This document shows positions 44,525-53,759 of a stretch of DNA of 64,000 nt, one piece after another (within the stretch, counting starts at the first letter, position 1; each line of letters starts with the position of its first letter). The stretch is taken from positions 87,905 to 151,904 of the forward strand of contig DWYC01000087.1 of NCBI GenBank assembly GCA_019118925.1, read 5' to 3'. The DNA comes from Candidatus Flavonifractor intestinipullorum (lineage in GTDB: Bacteria; Bacillota; Clostridia; Oscillospirales; Oscillospiraceae). Below the pieces are notes generated by a model, which saw only the letters and a list, made by a program, of their open reading frames with translations, searched no databases and was not told the origin of the DNA. The translations under genes and the position numbers were made by a program.

Positions 44525-44713
44525 ATGAATATGTCACCGACGATTGATCTATTATACGACTATTTTGTGGGATATCCGGACCCGGAGCGCTGGCCGGAGG
44601 AGCTGAGGGACAATCCCGTGGCGGGCCACAGCCGCTACGCCTTTGCAGAGGGCTTCCGCCTGGGGGTCCTGCTCATGCTGGAGAGCGCGGCCGGGGAGCT
44701 ACTGCGGCCCTAG
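44525..44713 (+). CDS. Small 62-aa protein, hypothetical (start may be the second Met)
   Basis: MNMSPTIDLLYDYFVGYPDPERWPEELRDNPVAGHSRYAFAEGFRLGVLLMLESAAGELLRP; RBS GGGGGG and an upstream promoter. Confidence 0.65.
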   Translation: MNMSPTIDLLYDYFVGYPDPERWPEELRDNPVAGHSRYAFAEGFRLGVLLMLESAAGELLRP

Positions 44714-45268
44714 GTTGCCCTCTTTCCAGTGCTTGCGGCACAGGCCGATGTAGCGGTCGTTGGCCCCCAGCACCACCTGCTCGCCTTCCTTGAGGACCAC
44801 GCCGTGGGCGTCGAAGCGGGCGTTGAAGGTGGCCTTCTTGCCGCACCAGCAGATGGTCTTGACCTCCTCGATGATGTCCGCGCAGGCCATCAGCTCCTGG
44901 GAGCCGGGGAAGAGCTCCCCCTTGAAGTCGGTGCGCAGGCCGTAGCAGATGACGGGGATATTCTGCTCGTCCACCAGGCCGGTGAGGTAGCGCACCTCCG
45001 CCCGGGTGAGGAACTGGGCCTCGTCCACAATGATGCAGGCGTAGGCGTGGAGCTGCTCCGGGGTCATGTTCCGCAGGTCGGTGAAGTAGATGCACGGGTG
45101 GCTCAGCCCCGCCCGGGAGGCCACAAACCGGGCCCCGTCCCGCTGGTCCAGCTCGGGTTTGACCAGCAGGGCCTCCTGCCCCCGCTCCTCGTAGTTATAG
45201 CGTACCATCAGGGCGTTGGCCGTCTTGCTGGAGCCCATCACCCCGTAGCGGAAATACAGCTTTGCCAT
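44699..45268 (-). CDS. tdk: Thymidine kinase
   Basis: MAKLYFRYGVMGSSKTANALMVRYNYEERG...IIVDEAQFLTRAEVRYLTGLVDEQNIPVICYGLRTDFKGELFPGSQEL. Confidence 0.96.
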   Translation of the reverse strand: MAKLYFRYGVMGSSKTANALMVRYNYEERGQEALLVKPELDQRDGARFVASRAGLSHPCIYFTDLRNMTPEQLHAYACIIVDEAQFLTRAEVRYLTGLVDEQNIPVICYGLRTDFKGELFPGSQELMACADIIEEVKTICWCGKKATFNARFDAHGVVLKEGEQVVLGANDRYIGLCRKHWKEGNLGPQ

Positions 45269-45299
45269 TGGGCGTCCTCCTTTTCTCTCTCTCGAGGGG

Positions 45300-46667
45300 T
45301 CACATGAGTTTTTTCAGCATCCCCAGGCCCTTGCCCGCGTGGGGCGGGTAGCGCACCGGCACGTCCAGGCTGTACCTGTGCAGCAGGCCCTTCTCGTGGC
45401 TGAAGGTCCGGAAGCCCCACTCCCCGTGGCAGCGGCCCATGCCGCTCTCCCCGATGCCGCCGAAGGGCAGGTTCCCGTTGGCCAGGTGGATGATGGTGTC
45501 GTTCCAGCACCCGCCGCCGAAGGAGAGGGTGTGCAGGGCCTGCCGGGCGGCGGAGCGGCCGTTTGAAAAGACATACAGGGCCAGGGGCCGGGGCTTTTCC
45601 CGCAGGTGGGCCAGAAGGCCGTCCCAGTCCTCATAGGTGAGCACCGGCAGGATGGGCCCGAAAATCTCCTCGCCCATCACCGGGTCGGCCTCGGACACGT
45701 CCACCAGGACCGTGGGCTCGATGCGCCGGGTATGCTCGTCCCAGCCGCCCCCCACCGCCGTCCGGCCCGAGGCCATCAGCCCCCGCAGGCGGGCGAAGTG
45801 CTTTTCGTTGATGATTTTGGGTAGGTCCGGGCTCTCCAGGGGCCGGGGGCCGTAAAAGCGGGTAACGGCCTGCCCCAGCTTGTCCACAAAGGCGTCCCGC
45901 AGGTGGGCGGGGACCCAGACGTGGTCGGGGGCCACGCAGGTCTGCCCCGCGTTGAGGAATTTTCCCCACGCGATGCGCCGGGCGGCCAGGTCCAGGTCGG
46001 CGTCGGCACAGAGAAGGGTGGGGGACTTGCCCCCCAGCTCCAGGGCCACGGGGGTCAGGTGCCGGGCGGCGGCGGCCATGACGGTGCGCCCCACCTGGGT
46101 GCTGCCGGTGAAGAAGATGAAGTCGAAGTGCTCCTCCAGCAGGGCGGCGTTCTCCGCCCGGCCCCCCTGGACCACCGCCACATAGCGCCGGTCAAAGCAC
46201 GCCTCCAGCAGTTCGGCCACCGCCCGGGACGTGGCCGGGGCGTAGGCCGAGGGCTTCACCACCGCGGTGCACCCCGCGGCCAGGGCCGAGATGAGGGGGA
46301 CCAGGGTGAGCTGGAGGGGGTAGTTCCAGGGAGAGAGGATCAGGGAGACCCCGTAGGGCTCCGGACAGACCTGGCTGCGGGCGGGGAAGTGGGCCGGCGG
46401 GGTGGATACCCGCCGGGGGCGGGCCCAGCGCTCCACCCGGCGCAGGGCGTGGCGCAGCTCGGCGCGGACCATGCCCAGCTCGGTCTCGTAGGCCTCAAAG
46501 GCGGACTTGCCCAGATCCTCCGCCAGGGCGGAGAGAAGCGCGCCCTCCCGGGCCTCCAGGCCGTCCCGGAGCCGCCGGAGCATCTCCTTCCGGACGGCCA
46601 CCGGCCGGGTGGCCCCGCTGTTGAAATACTGCCGCTGCCCGGCGACCAGAGCGGAAAAATCCGTCAT
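45300..46667 (-). CDS. Aldehyde dehydrogenase family protein
   Basis: LSPWNYPLQLTLVPLISALAAGCTAVVKPSAYAP...FFTGSTQVGRTVMAAAARHLTPVALELGGKSPTLLCADADLDLAARRIAWGKFLNAGQTCVAPDHV. Confidence 0.96.
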   Translation of the reverse strand: MTDFSALVAGQRQYFNSGATRPVAVRKEMLRRLRDGLEAREGALLSALAEDLGKSAFEAYETELGMVRAELRHALRRVERWARPRRVSTPPAHFPARSQVCPEPYGVSLILSPWNYPLQLTLVPLISALAAGCTAVVKPSAYAPATSRAVAELLEACFDRRYVAVVQGGRAENAALLEEHFDFIFFTGSTQVGRTVMAAAARHLTPVALELGGKSPTLLCADADLDLAARRIAWGKFLNAGQTCVAPDHVWVPAHLRDAFVDKLGQAVTRFYGPRPLESPDLPKIINEKHFARLRGLMASGRTAVGGGWDEHTRRIEPTVLVDVSEADPVMGEEIFGPILPVLTYEDWDGLLAHLREKPRPLALYVFSNGRSAARQALHTLSFGGGCWNDTIIHLANGNLPFGGIGESGMGRCHGEWGFRTFSHEKGLLHRYSLDVPVRYPPHAGKGLGMLKKLM

Positions 46668-46691
46668 AATAGCGTAATCCTCCTAAAAATA

Positions 46692-47762
46692 CTATGGGTT
46701 CCACAGGGACTGCTGCGCGGGGACCTCCAGGCCGGAGCGGGCCGCGCCGGCGAAGGCCCGGAAGGCATTCGGAACGGCGTAGACCTCCTCCAGCTCCCGG
46801 GGCCCGGCCCAGACCCAGCCCTCCGGCAGGGCCGGCGATGCGGCCTCCACCAGCAGGGCGGTCATATGCCACTCGATATGGCTGAAGATATGCTTCCCCG
46901 TTCCGCCCCGTTCCAGACGTGCCGGAACAATGCCCCAGCGGGAGAGGGCGCCCTCATCCGTGCGCAGCTCGTTGGGATACTCCCACAGTCCGGCCAGCAG
47001 GCCCCGGGCCGGGCGGCGGCGGAGGGCCACCTTTCCGCCGGAAAAGATCAGATAGACGGTGCGCTCCTCCACCCGGCGGGGCTTTTTGGGGGCCTTGACC
47101 GGCAGCTCGCCGGTGGTTCCCTCCCGCAGGGCGGTGCAGAGCCCCGCCGCCGGACAGCGCCGGCACAGCGGCGCGCCGTTGGGGAGGCACACGGTGGCCC
47201 CCAGCTCCATGAGCGCCTGATTGTAGTCCCCGGGAGCTTGGACGGGCATGGTCTCCCGCAGGGCGGAGCGGATGCGCTCCTTGGTGGAACTCTTCTGAAT
47301 ATCCCCCCGGTCGCCGGTGATGCGGGCCACCACCCGCAGGACGTTCCCGTCCACCGCCGGGACCGGGATGCCGAACGCGATGGAGGCGATGGCCCCCGCC
47401 GTGTAGTCCCCCACTCCGGCCAGGGAGCGGATGGCCTCATAGGTGCCGGGAAAGACCCCGCCGAACTCGCCCATAATCTGCCGGGCGGCCTTTTGCAGGT
47501 TGCGGGCCCGGTTATAATAGCCCAGCCCCTCCCAGAGCTTGAGCAGCCGGCCCTCCTCCACCTCCGCCAGGTCGGCTACGGCAGGGAGGGCGGCCATAAA
47601 GCGCCGGTAATACTCCAGCACCGCCGCCACCCGGGTCTGCTGGAGCATGATCTCCGAGACCCAGACGTGGTAAGGGGTGGGTTCGCTGCGCCAGGGCAGG
47701 ACCCGGGCGTTGTCCCGAAACCACTGGAGAAGAGGGATGGGGAGCTGTTCAAGTTCGTGCAC
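46692..47762 (-). CDS. mutY: A/G-specific adenine glycosylase
   Basis: LPWRSEPTPYHVWVSEIMLQQTRVAAVLEYYRRFMAALP...SLAGVGDYTAGAIASIAFG...VDGNVLRVVARI; FeS CxxxxxxCxxCxxxxxC-type region. Confidence 0.95.
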   Translation of the reverse strand: MHELEQLPIPLLQWFRDNARVLPWRSEPTPYHVWVSEIMLQQTRVAAVLEYYRRFMAALPAVADLAEVEEGRLLKLWEGLGYYNRARNLQKAARQIMGEFGGVFPGTYEAIRSLAGVGDYTAGAIASIAFGIPVPAVDGNVLRVVARITGDRGDIQKSSTKERIRSALRETMPVQAPGDYNQALMELGATVCLPNGAPLCRRCPAAGLCTALREGTTGELPVKAPKKPRRVEERTVYLIFSGGKVALRRRPARGLLAGLWEYPNELRTDEGALSRWGIVPARLERGGTGKHIFSHIEWHMTALLVEAASPALPEGWVWAGPRELEEVYAVPNAFRAFAGAARSGLEVPAQQSLWNP

Positions 47763-47916
47763 GGCGAGCGACCTCCGAAGGGCGAGGAACCCCCTGGGCG
47801 TCGGGCCGCAGGGGGACCAGGAATACAGCCCTTATTATAGCCGCTTCCAGAGGCGAGCGCAAGAGAGAAAGCGGCGGGGCCCGGGCGGCGAAAAATGAAT
47901 CAGGAGAAAGGCGGAC

Positions 47917-47945
47917 TTGCATTTAAGGGGGATGTATGCTAAAAT
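47917..47945 (+). promoter_or_regulatory. Promoter upstream of the aminotransferase operon
   Basis: TTGCAT-17 nt-TAAAAT. Confidence 0.65.
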
Positions 47946-47960
47946 GACAGACGGTGTGGC

Positions 47961-48000
47961 AAAGGCGCTTTCTTCCGCGGGGGAGAGAGCGCCTTTTTCA
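47961..48000 (+). terminator. Strong hairpin terminator in the 5' leader of the aminotransferase operon
   Basis: AAAGGCGCTTTCTTCC-GCGG-GGGAGAGAGCGCCTTT-TT; fully paired 16-bp stem. Confidence 0.85.
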
Positions 48001-48068
48001 TCGGAGTGCTCCGGTCCCCGGGGAGGGGAGTGGGGACGTGGAATCGGAAAGAGAGGTTTCGGCACAAT

Positions 48069-49373
48069 ATGGAACGCTATTGCACGGAAAAATCCAAGGA
48101 ACTCTACGAAAAGACCCGCCGGACGCTGGTGGACGGCGTAGGGAGCTATTTCCACATCACCTCCTACGGCGAATACCCCATCTACATGACCCACGGAAAG
48201 GGCTCCAAACTCTACGACGTGGACGGCAACGAGTACATCGACTACATTCTGGGCTTCGGTCCCATGCTGCTGGGCTATCAGAACCCCGCCGTGGATGCGG
48301 CGGTCCGGGAGCAGATCGGCCGGGGCAGCCACTTTTCCGCGCCCACCGAGGACCTGATGCGCCTGTCCCGGCGGCTGACCGAGATGATTCCCTGCGCCGA
48401 GACGGTGAGCTTCCAGAACTCGGGCACCGAGGTGGTCATGTACGCCCTGCGCCTGGCGCGGGCCTATACGGGGCGCTACAAGGTCATCAAATTTGAGGGA
48501 CAATACCACGGCTGGTCCGACGAGGAAAAGATCAGCATCGACGCCGACCGGGTGGAGGAGCTGGGTCCCCGGGACAACCCCAATAAGATCATCCACACCA
48601 GGGGCCAGCGCCTCTCTTCCGCCGACGACCTGATCGTACTGCCCTGGAACGACGCGGAGATGGTGCGAAAGACCATTGAGGCCCACCCGGGGGAGATCGC
48701 GGCCGTGATTATGGAGCCCATCATGTGCGACTCCGGCCCCATTCTGCCCAAGCCGGGCTATCTCCAGGCGGTGCGGGACATCACCCGGGAGCACGGCGTG
48801 GTCCTCATCTTCGACGAGGTCATCACCGGCTTCCGGGCCTCTCTGGGGGGCGCCCAGGGCTACTACGGCGTGACGCCCGACCTGGCCACCTTCGCCAAAG
48901 CCATCGCCAACGGCTACCCCTTCGGCGCCGTGGCCGGAAAGCGGGAGATCATGGAGTGCGGCATTCACGCCTCGGGGACGTTTAACGGCAACCCCATCGG
49001 CACGGCGGCCGCTCTGGCCACCATCGAGGAGCTCTCCAAGCCCGGCGTGTACGAGCACTTCGACCAACTGGCCGGGGAGTTCCGGGAGGGCGTCGGGAAG
49101 CTGGCCAAGAAATACGGCCGGAAGATCTACTTCCGGCACATCGGCAGCATCTGCGTGCTGGCCTTCGGCTATGAGGAGGACCCGGAGGACTTCCGGGACT
49201 GGCTGGGCAAGGCGGATATCCCCTTCTACCGGGCGTTTGTGGAAAAGTGCGAGCAGTACGGCGTACGCTTCACCGACCGGAGGGGCCGGGAGTACCTCTC
49301 CGCCCAGCACACCAGCGAGGATATCCGGCGCACCCTGGCCGTCATGGACCAGGTGCTGGGCGAACTGGCGTAA
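48069..49373 (+). CDS. Class-III aminotransferase (glutamate-1-semialdehyde aminomutase-like)
   Basis: YDVDGNEYIDYILGFGPMLLGYQNPAVDAAVREQIGRG...VSFQNSGTEVVMYALRLARAYTGRYKVIKFEGQYHGWSD...LIFDEVITGFR...ATFAKAIANGYPFGAVAGKREIME. Confidence 0.93.
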   Translation: MERYCTEKSKELYEKTRRTLVDGVGSYFHITSYGEYPIYMTHGKGSKLYDVDGNEYIDYILGFGPMLLGYQNPAVDAAVREQIGRGSHFSAPTEDLMRLSRRLTEMIPCAETVSFQNSGTEVVMYALRLARAYTGRYKVIKFEGQYHGWSDEEKISIDADRVEELGPRDNPNKIIHTRGQRLSSADDLIVLPWNDAEMVRKTIEAHPGEIAAVIMEPIMCDSGPILPKPGYLQAVRDITREHGVVLIFDEVITGFRASLGGAQGYYGVTPDLATFAKAIANGYPFGAVAGKREIMECGIHASGTFNGNPIGTAAALATIEELSKPGVYEHFDQLAGEFREGVGKLAKKYGRKIYFRHIGSICVLAFGYEEDPEDFRDWLGKADIPFYRAFVEKCEQYGVRFTDRRGREYLSAQHTSEDIRRTLAVMDQVLGELA

Positions 49374-49397
49374 CCGGGCGCGAAAGGAGGAACCGGA

Positions 49398-50174
49398 ATG
49401 GACAACCAGGATCTGTTTTCCGTGCGCGGAAAGCACGTACTCCTCACCGGCGGCACCCGCGGCCTGGGCTACGGCCTGGCGGAGGGCTTCGCCCGGGCGG
49501 GGGCCCGGCTGGTGATCACGGGGACCTCGGAGCGGGTCTTTGACGCGGCCGAAGCTCTGGCCGGCGAGACCGGCGGCGACGTCCGGGGAACGGTGGCCCG
49601 GCTGGACGAGGCCGAGCACGTGGATGCGTTTTACCGCCAGGCCCTGGAGCAGCTGGACGGACGGCTGGATGTGCTGGTCAACAGCGCCGGAATTCAGCAC
49701 CGCTGCCCCGCCGAGCGCTTCCCCATGGAGGAGTGGAACAAGATTCTCCAGGTCAATCTGACCGCCGTGTTCCGGCTCTGCCAGCTGGCGGCGGGGACCA
49801 TGCTGGAGCAGGCCCGGGGGGGCAAGATCATCAACATCGCCTCCATGACCTCTTTTTTCGGCAGCGAGGGCATCCCCGCCTATACGGCCAGCAAAGGGGC
49901 CGTCATGCAGCTGACCAAAGCCCTGTCCAACGAGTGGGCGGGCCGGGGCATTCAGGTCAACGCCATCGCGCCGGGCTATATGGAGACCGAACTCACCGAG
50001 AGCATGAAGGCGTATAACCCCGGGCAGTATGAGCAGGTGACCCAGCGCATCCCCATGCACCGCTGGGGCCGGCCGGAGGACCTCCAGGGCGCGGCCCTCT
50101 TCCTGGCCAGCCGGGCCTCGGACTATGTCAGCGGCGTGACCCTGCCGGTGGACGGCGGATATCTGGGAAAATAA
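49398..50174 (+). CDS. SDR-family oxidoreductase
   Basis: VLLTGGTRGLGYGLAEGFARAGARLVITG...VNSAGIQHR...YTASKGAVMQLTKAL...DYVSGVTLPVDGGY. Confidence 0.95.
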   Translation: MDNQDLFSVRGKHVLLTGGTRGLGYGLAEGFARAGARLVITGTSERVFDAAEALAGETGGDVRGTVARLDEAEHVDAFYRQALEQLDGRLDVLVNSAGIQHRCPAERFPMEEWNKILQVNLTAVFRLCQLAAGTMLEQARGGKIINIASMTSFFGSEGIPAYTASKGAVMQLTKALSNEWAGRGIQVNAIAPGYMETELTESMKAYNPGQYEQVTQRIPMHRWGRPEDLQGAALFLASRASDYVSGVTLPVDGGYLGK

Positions 50175-50228
50175 AACCCTTCCGGCGGACTGAGCCGGAG
50201 GAGGCCAACGGGAATGCGGAGGATGGCC

Positions 50229-51107
50229 ATGGACGACATTTTGACGGCTGCGGTGGTGAACTTTCACCCCGTCTCCGGGGAAAAGGAGCGCAACCTGTCC
50301 CGGATAGAGGGCTTCGCCCGGGCGGGAGCCCGGCGGGGCGCGGAGCTGATCCTCTTTCCGGAGCTGTGCCTGATGGGGTACGACTACTATCTGGACCCGG
50401 AGATTCCCCGGGCGGAAAAACTGGACTCGGCGGAGCACATGGGCAGCCCGGCGGCGGAGCGCCTGTCCGCCCTGGCCCGGGAGATGGGGATCTACCTCAT
50501 CTGCGGGGCGGCCGAGCGGCGGGGGGAGGCGCTGTACAATTCGGCCTTCCTCTTCGGCCCGGAGGGGAAGGTGGAGACCTATCAGAAAATTCACCCCTAC
50601 GGGGAGGAAAACCGCTTCTTCCAGAAGGGGGACACCCCCGTCCTCATCGACACCCCCTGGGGTCCGGTGGGCATCGGTATCTGCTACGACAGCTACCAGT
50701 TTCCCGAACTCATGCGCTATGAAGTCAGCCGGGGGGCCCGGCTCTACCTGAACCCCACCGCCGAGGTGGAGGAGATCGCCTATGAGGGGAGCCGGGAGTC
50801 CTTCTACCGCTACTACCGGCGGAATCTGGAGTACGGCGCGGCCAGCAACGGCATTTTTATTGCCAGCGCCAATTTGACCGGCTGGGACAGGGGGAGTTAT
50901 TTTGCCGGCGGCAGTATGATTCTGGGGCCCAAGCTCAGCCCCTTTGCCGAGCTGGACGTACACTGCTACGCCGGGGGCGCGGAGGACGCGCAGGAGGGGC
51001 TGGCCCTGGCCACCCTGGACCTGTCTCTGGCGGCGCGGATGCTGGTGCGGGAGAACCCGGGCGGCGGCATGGACTACCGCCCCGAGGTGTACAAGACCTT
51101 CTATTGA
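50229..51107 (+). CDS. Carbon-nitrogen hydrolase (nitrilase superfamily)
   Basis: LILFPELCLMGYDYY...YQKIHPYGEENRFFQKGDTPVLIDTPWGPVGIGICYDSYQFPELMRYEVSRGARLYLNP; E-K-C catalytic motif contexts. Confidence 0.93.
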   Translation: MDDILTAAVVNFHPVSGEKERNLSRIEGFARAGARRGAELILFPELCLMGYDYYLDPEIPRAEKLDSAEHMGSPAAERLSALAREMGIYLICGAAERRGEALYNSAFLFGPEGKVETYQKIHPYGEENRFFQKGDTPVLIDTPWGPVGIGICYDSYQFPELMRYEVSRGARLYLNPTAEVEEIAYEGSRESFYRYYRRNLEYGAASNGIFIASANLTGWDRGSYFAGGSMILGPKLSPFAELDVHCYAGGAEDAQEGLALATLDLSLAARMLVRENPGGGMDYRPEVYKTFY

Positions 51108-51122
51108 GCGCCGGGCTCCCCC

Positions 51123-51154
51123 CTTGCAATGAACGGACAAATGTGCTATACTCT
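51123..51154 (+). promoter_or_regulatory. Promoter upstream of the second CNNM/CorC gene leader
   Basis: TTGCAA near 51123 and TATACT near 51148 with roughly canonical spacing. Confidence 0.5.
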
Positions 51155-51250
51155 ATTGCAACACGGCGCGGGCCGCATTTTGTACGGAAAGGACCTGGTG
51201 ATCCCCTGTGGACGAACCGCCTTTGCCCCAGCAAGATTCGATCTGAATTC

Positions 51251-51295
51251 AAAGGACAGCCTTACTCCTTTCGGAGGAATAGGGCTGTCCTTTCG
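51251..51295 (+). terminator. Strong hairpin (terminator/attenuator) before the CNNM/CorC gene
   Basis: AAAGGACAGCC...TCC-TTTC-GGA...GGGCTGTCCTTT. Confidence 0.75.
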
Positions 51296-51361
51296 TGCTT
51301 ATGCGCCCATCCGTGGGAATATTCCAGAAAATCTGAAACAAATTGGAGTTGATGAGTCCCT

Positions 51362-52627
51362 ATGTTGGACAGTGCCAGTATGGGCATGATTGTTGCCCTG
51401 GTCTTTTTGGTGACCATGTCGGCGTATTTTTCCGCCACCGAGACCGCCTTTACATCCCTCAACCGGGTTCGGCTCAAGAGCCGGGCCGAAGGGGGCGACC
51501 GCCGGGCCGCCCAGGTCCTGGCCCTGAGCGAAGACTATGACAAGCTGCTCTCCACCATCCTGATCGGCAACAACATTGTCAACAACGTGGCCACTACCAT
51601 CGGCGCGGTGCTCTTCATCAAATTTTTAGGCGATGTCCAGGGCCCCACGATCTCGGCGGTGGTGCTGACGGTGGTGATCCTCATCTTTGGCGAGGTCTCC
51701 CCCAAGAGCCTGGCCAAGGAGTCCCCCGAGTCGTTCGCCATGTTCTCCGCGCCGCTGCTGCGCGTGCTGATTATGCTGCTTACCCCCGTGAGTTTTCTCT
51801 TTGCCCAGTGGAAACGGCTGCTCTCCAAGATTTTCCACCACGCCCAGGAGAGCGGCATCACCGAGGAGGAGCTGGTCACCATGGTGGACCAGGCCGAGAA
51901 CGAGGGAGGGCTGGACCAGCACGAGAGCCAGCTCATCCGGGCGGCCATTGAGTTCCACGACCTGGAGGTGGAGGAGATTCTCACCCCCCGGGTGGACATC
52001 GTAGCGGTGGAGGACACCGCCACCATGGACGAGGTGGCCCGGGCCTTTGCCGAGAGCGGCTACTCCCGCCTGCCCGTCTACCATGAGGACCTGGACGACA
52101 TCGTGGGGGTCATCCACGAGAAGGACTTCCACGCCGCCCGCTACCACGGACAGACCGACGTCTCGGCCATCACCGGCACCGTCCTCTACACCACCGGCAA
52201 CACGAAAATTTCCGCCCTGCTGCGGGTTCTCCAGCAGGAGAAGGCCCACATGGTCATCGTCGTGGACGAGTACGGCGGCACGGAGGGCCTGGTCACGCTG
52301 GAGGACATTGTGGAGGAGCTGGTGGGCGAGATCTGGGACGAACACGACGAGGTCATTGAGGAGTTCCGCAAACAGGAGGACGGCAGCTATCTCATCTCCT
52401 GCAACGCCGACCTCACCGACCTCTTCGACCTCTTCTCCATCAAGGGCGAGTGCGACGCCAACACCGTCTCCGGCTGGGTCATGGAGCAGGTGGGCCGGGT
52501 CCCCGAGGAGGGGGATCAGTTCCAGGCCGACGGCCTGGATGTAACCGTCACCAAGGTCGACCACCGCCGGGTGCTGGAAATCCGGGTGGTGGTGCTCCCG
52601 CCGGAGGAGCCGGATCAACCGGATTAA
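51362..52627 (+). CDS. CNNM/CorC (HlyC-type) membrane protein with CBS domains (second copy)
   Basis: [36 protein letters not shown]..., [48 protein letters not shown]. Confidence 0.95.
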   Translation: MLDSASMGMIVALVFLVTMSAYFSATETAFTSLNRVRLKSRAEGGDRRAAQVLALSEDYDKLLSTILIGNNIVNNVATTIGAVLFIKFLGDVQGPTISAVVLTVVILIFGEVSPKSLAKESPESFAMFSAPLLRVLIMLLTPVSFLFAQWKRLLSKIFHHAQESGITEEELVTMVDQAENEGGLDQHESQLIRAAIEFHDLEVEEILTPRVDIVAVEDTATMDEVARAFAESGYSRLPVYHEDLDDIVGVIHEKDFHAARYHGQTDVSAITGTVLYTTGNTKISALLRVLQQEKAHMVIVVDEYGGTEGLVTLEDIVEELVGEIWDEHDEVIEEFRKQEDGSYLISCNADLTDLFDLFSIKGECDANTVSGWVMEQVGRVPEEGDQFQADGLDVTVTKVDHRRVLEIRVVVLPPEEPDQPD

Positions 52628-52640
52628 GCGCCCAAAAGCC

Positions 52641-52674
52641 CGCGCCCGCCCTCTCGGAGGGCGGGCGCGTTTTT
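52641..52674 (+). terminator. Rho-independent terminator after the CNNM/CorC gene
   Basis: CGCGCCCGCCCTC-TCG-GAGGGCGGGCGCG-TTTTT. Confidence 0.92.
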
Positions 52675-52687
52675 GAACCAGGGGCGG

Positions 52688-53425
52688 TCAGTGATAGTCC
52701 ACCGATACCAGAGTGAGGCCCTGGGGCGGCGCGGTAAAACCGGCGGCCGAGCGGTCCCGGGCGGCGAGGACGGCGGGCATATCCCCGGCCTCCCGCTCCC
52801 CCCGGCCCACCTCCAGGAGGGTGCCCACCAGAATGCGCACCATGTGATAGAGGAAGCCGTCCCCGTGGAAGGTAAACGTGAGGTCGCGGCCGCGCCGCTC
52901 CAGACGGATGGCGTCCACCGTGCGCACGGTGGACTTTTTCATCTTCCGGTTGGAGCAGAAGGAGCGGTAATCCTGCCGCCCGGTGAGAAGGGCGGCGGCA
53001 CGCTCCATGGCCGCCAGGTCCAGGGGCTCCGCCACCCGGAACTGATATTTCCGGCAGAATACATCCGGGACATCCCCCAGGCGGACGGCATAGCGGTAGG
53101 TCTTGCCCACGGCGTTGAGACGGGCGTGAAACCGCTCGCCCGCGGGTCGGACGTCCGCCACGGCGATGTCCTCGGGGAGGGCGGCGTTGAGCCGGCGGCG
53201 CAGCTCCTCCGCAGGCAGGTCCAGAGGGAGGCGGACGCTGGCCACCTGGCCCAGGGCGTGGACGCCCGCGTCGGTGCGCCCGGCGCCGTGGACCGCGACG
53301 GCCTCTCCGGCCAGGGCGGAGAGAACCGCCTCCAGCCGGCCCTGAATCGTGTTGGCGCTGTTGCCCTGCTTCTGCCAGCCGTCGTAGCGGGTGCCGTCGT
53401 ATTGCAATAGGAGCTTATAGTTCAT
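52688..53425 (-). CDS. truA: tRNA pseudouridine(38-40) synthase
   Basis: MNYKLLLQYDGTRYDGWQKQGNSANTIQGRLEAVLSALAGEAVAVHGAGRTDAGVHALGQVA. Confidence 0.97.
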   Translation of the reverse strand: MNYKLLLQYDGTRYDGWQKQGNSANTIQGRLEAVLSALAGEAVAVHGAGRTDAGVHALGQVASVRLPLDLPAEELRRRLNAALPEDIAVADVRPAGERFHARLNAVGKTYRYAVRLGDVPDVFCRKYQFRVAEPLDLAAMERAAALLTGRQDYRSFCSNRKMKKSTVRTVDAIRLERRGRDLTFTFHGDGFLYHMVRILVGTLLEVGRGEREAGDMPAVLAARDRSAAGFTAPPQGLTLVSVDYH

Positions 53426-53437
53426 AGGGGCCTCCCT

Positions 53438-53734
53438 CTACCGCTCCAGGGCGTCCAGAAAGTGGAGCAGAGCCTCCTGCTGCCGGGGGGTGAGCCGCCG
53501 GATGCGCCGCAGGAGGGCGTCCTCCCCCGGCGGAGGGCCGGGCTCGTCAAAAAAATCCCGCAGAGAGACCCCCAGCGCGTCGCACAGCAGGCTGAGCGTC
53601 TCCACCGTGGGGCGCTTGGCCCGGCGCTCGATGTCCCGCACAAAGCTCTGGGACACCCCCGCCAGATTGGCCAGGCGGTTGGTGGTGTAGCCCCGGGCCT
53701 CCCGCAGCGCAATCAGCCGCGCCGCAACATCCAT
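53438..53734 (-). CDS. XRE-family HTH transcriptional regulator
   Basis: MDVAARLIALREARGYTTNRLANLAGVSQSFVRDIERRAKRPTVETLSLLCDALGVSLRDFFDE. Confidence 0.95.
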   Translation of the reverse strand: MDVAARLIALREARGYTTNRLANLAGVSQSFVRDIERRAKRPTVETLSLLCDALGVSLRDFFDEPGPPPGEDALLRRIRRLTPRQQEALLHFLDALER

Positions 53735-53759
53735 CTCCCGCGCCCCCCCTTCTTAACGC

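Noticed and set aside
47835-51140. 1101-aa minus-strand ORF
   Set aside because: Antisense to the aminotransferase, SDR and nitrilase genes, which have clear family motifs
51129-51389. 86-aa ORF preceding the CNNM gene
   Set aside because: Spans the predicted promoter and terminator hairpin and lacks a convincing RBS or family; treated as leader/intergenic
19094-52627. Two CNNM/CorC genes as a recent duplication
   Set aside because: The two proteins share family motifs but differ widely in sequence; multiple paralogues are common in Firmicutes
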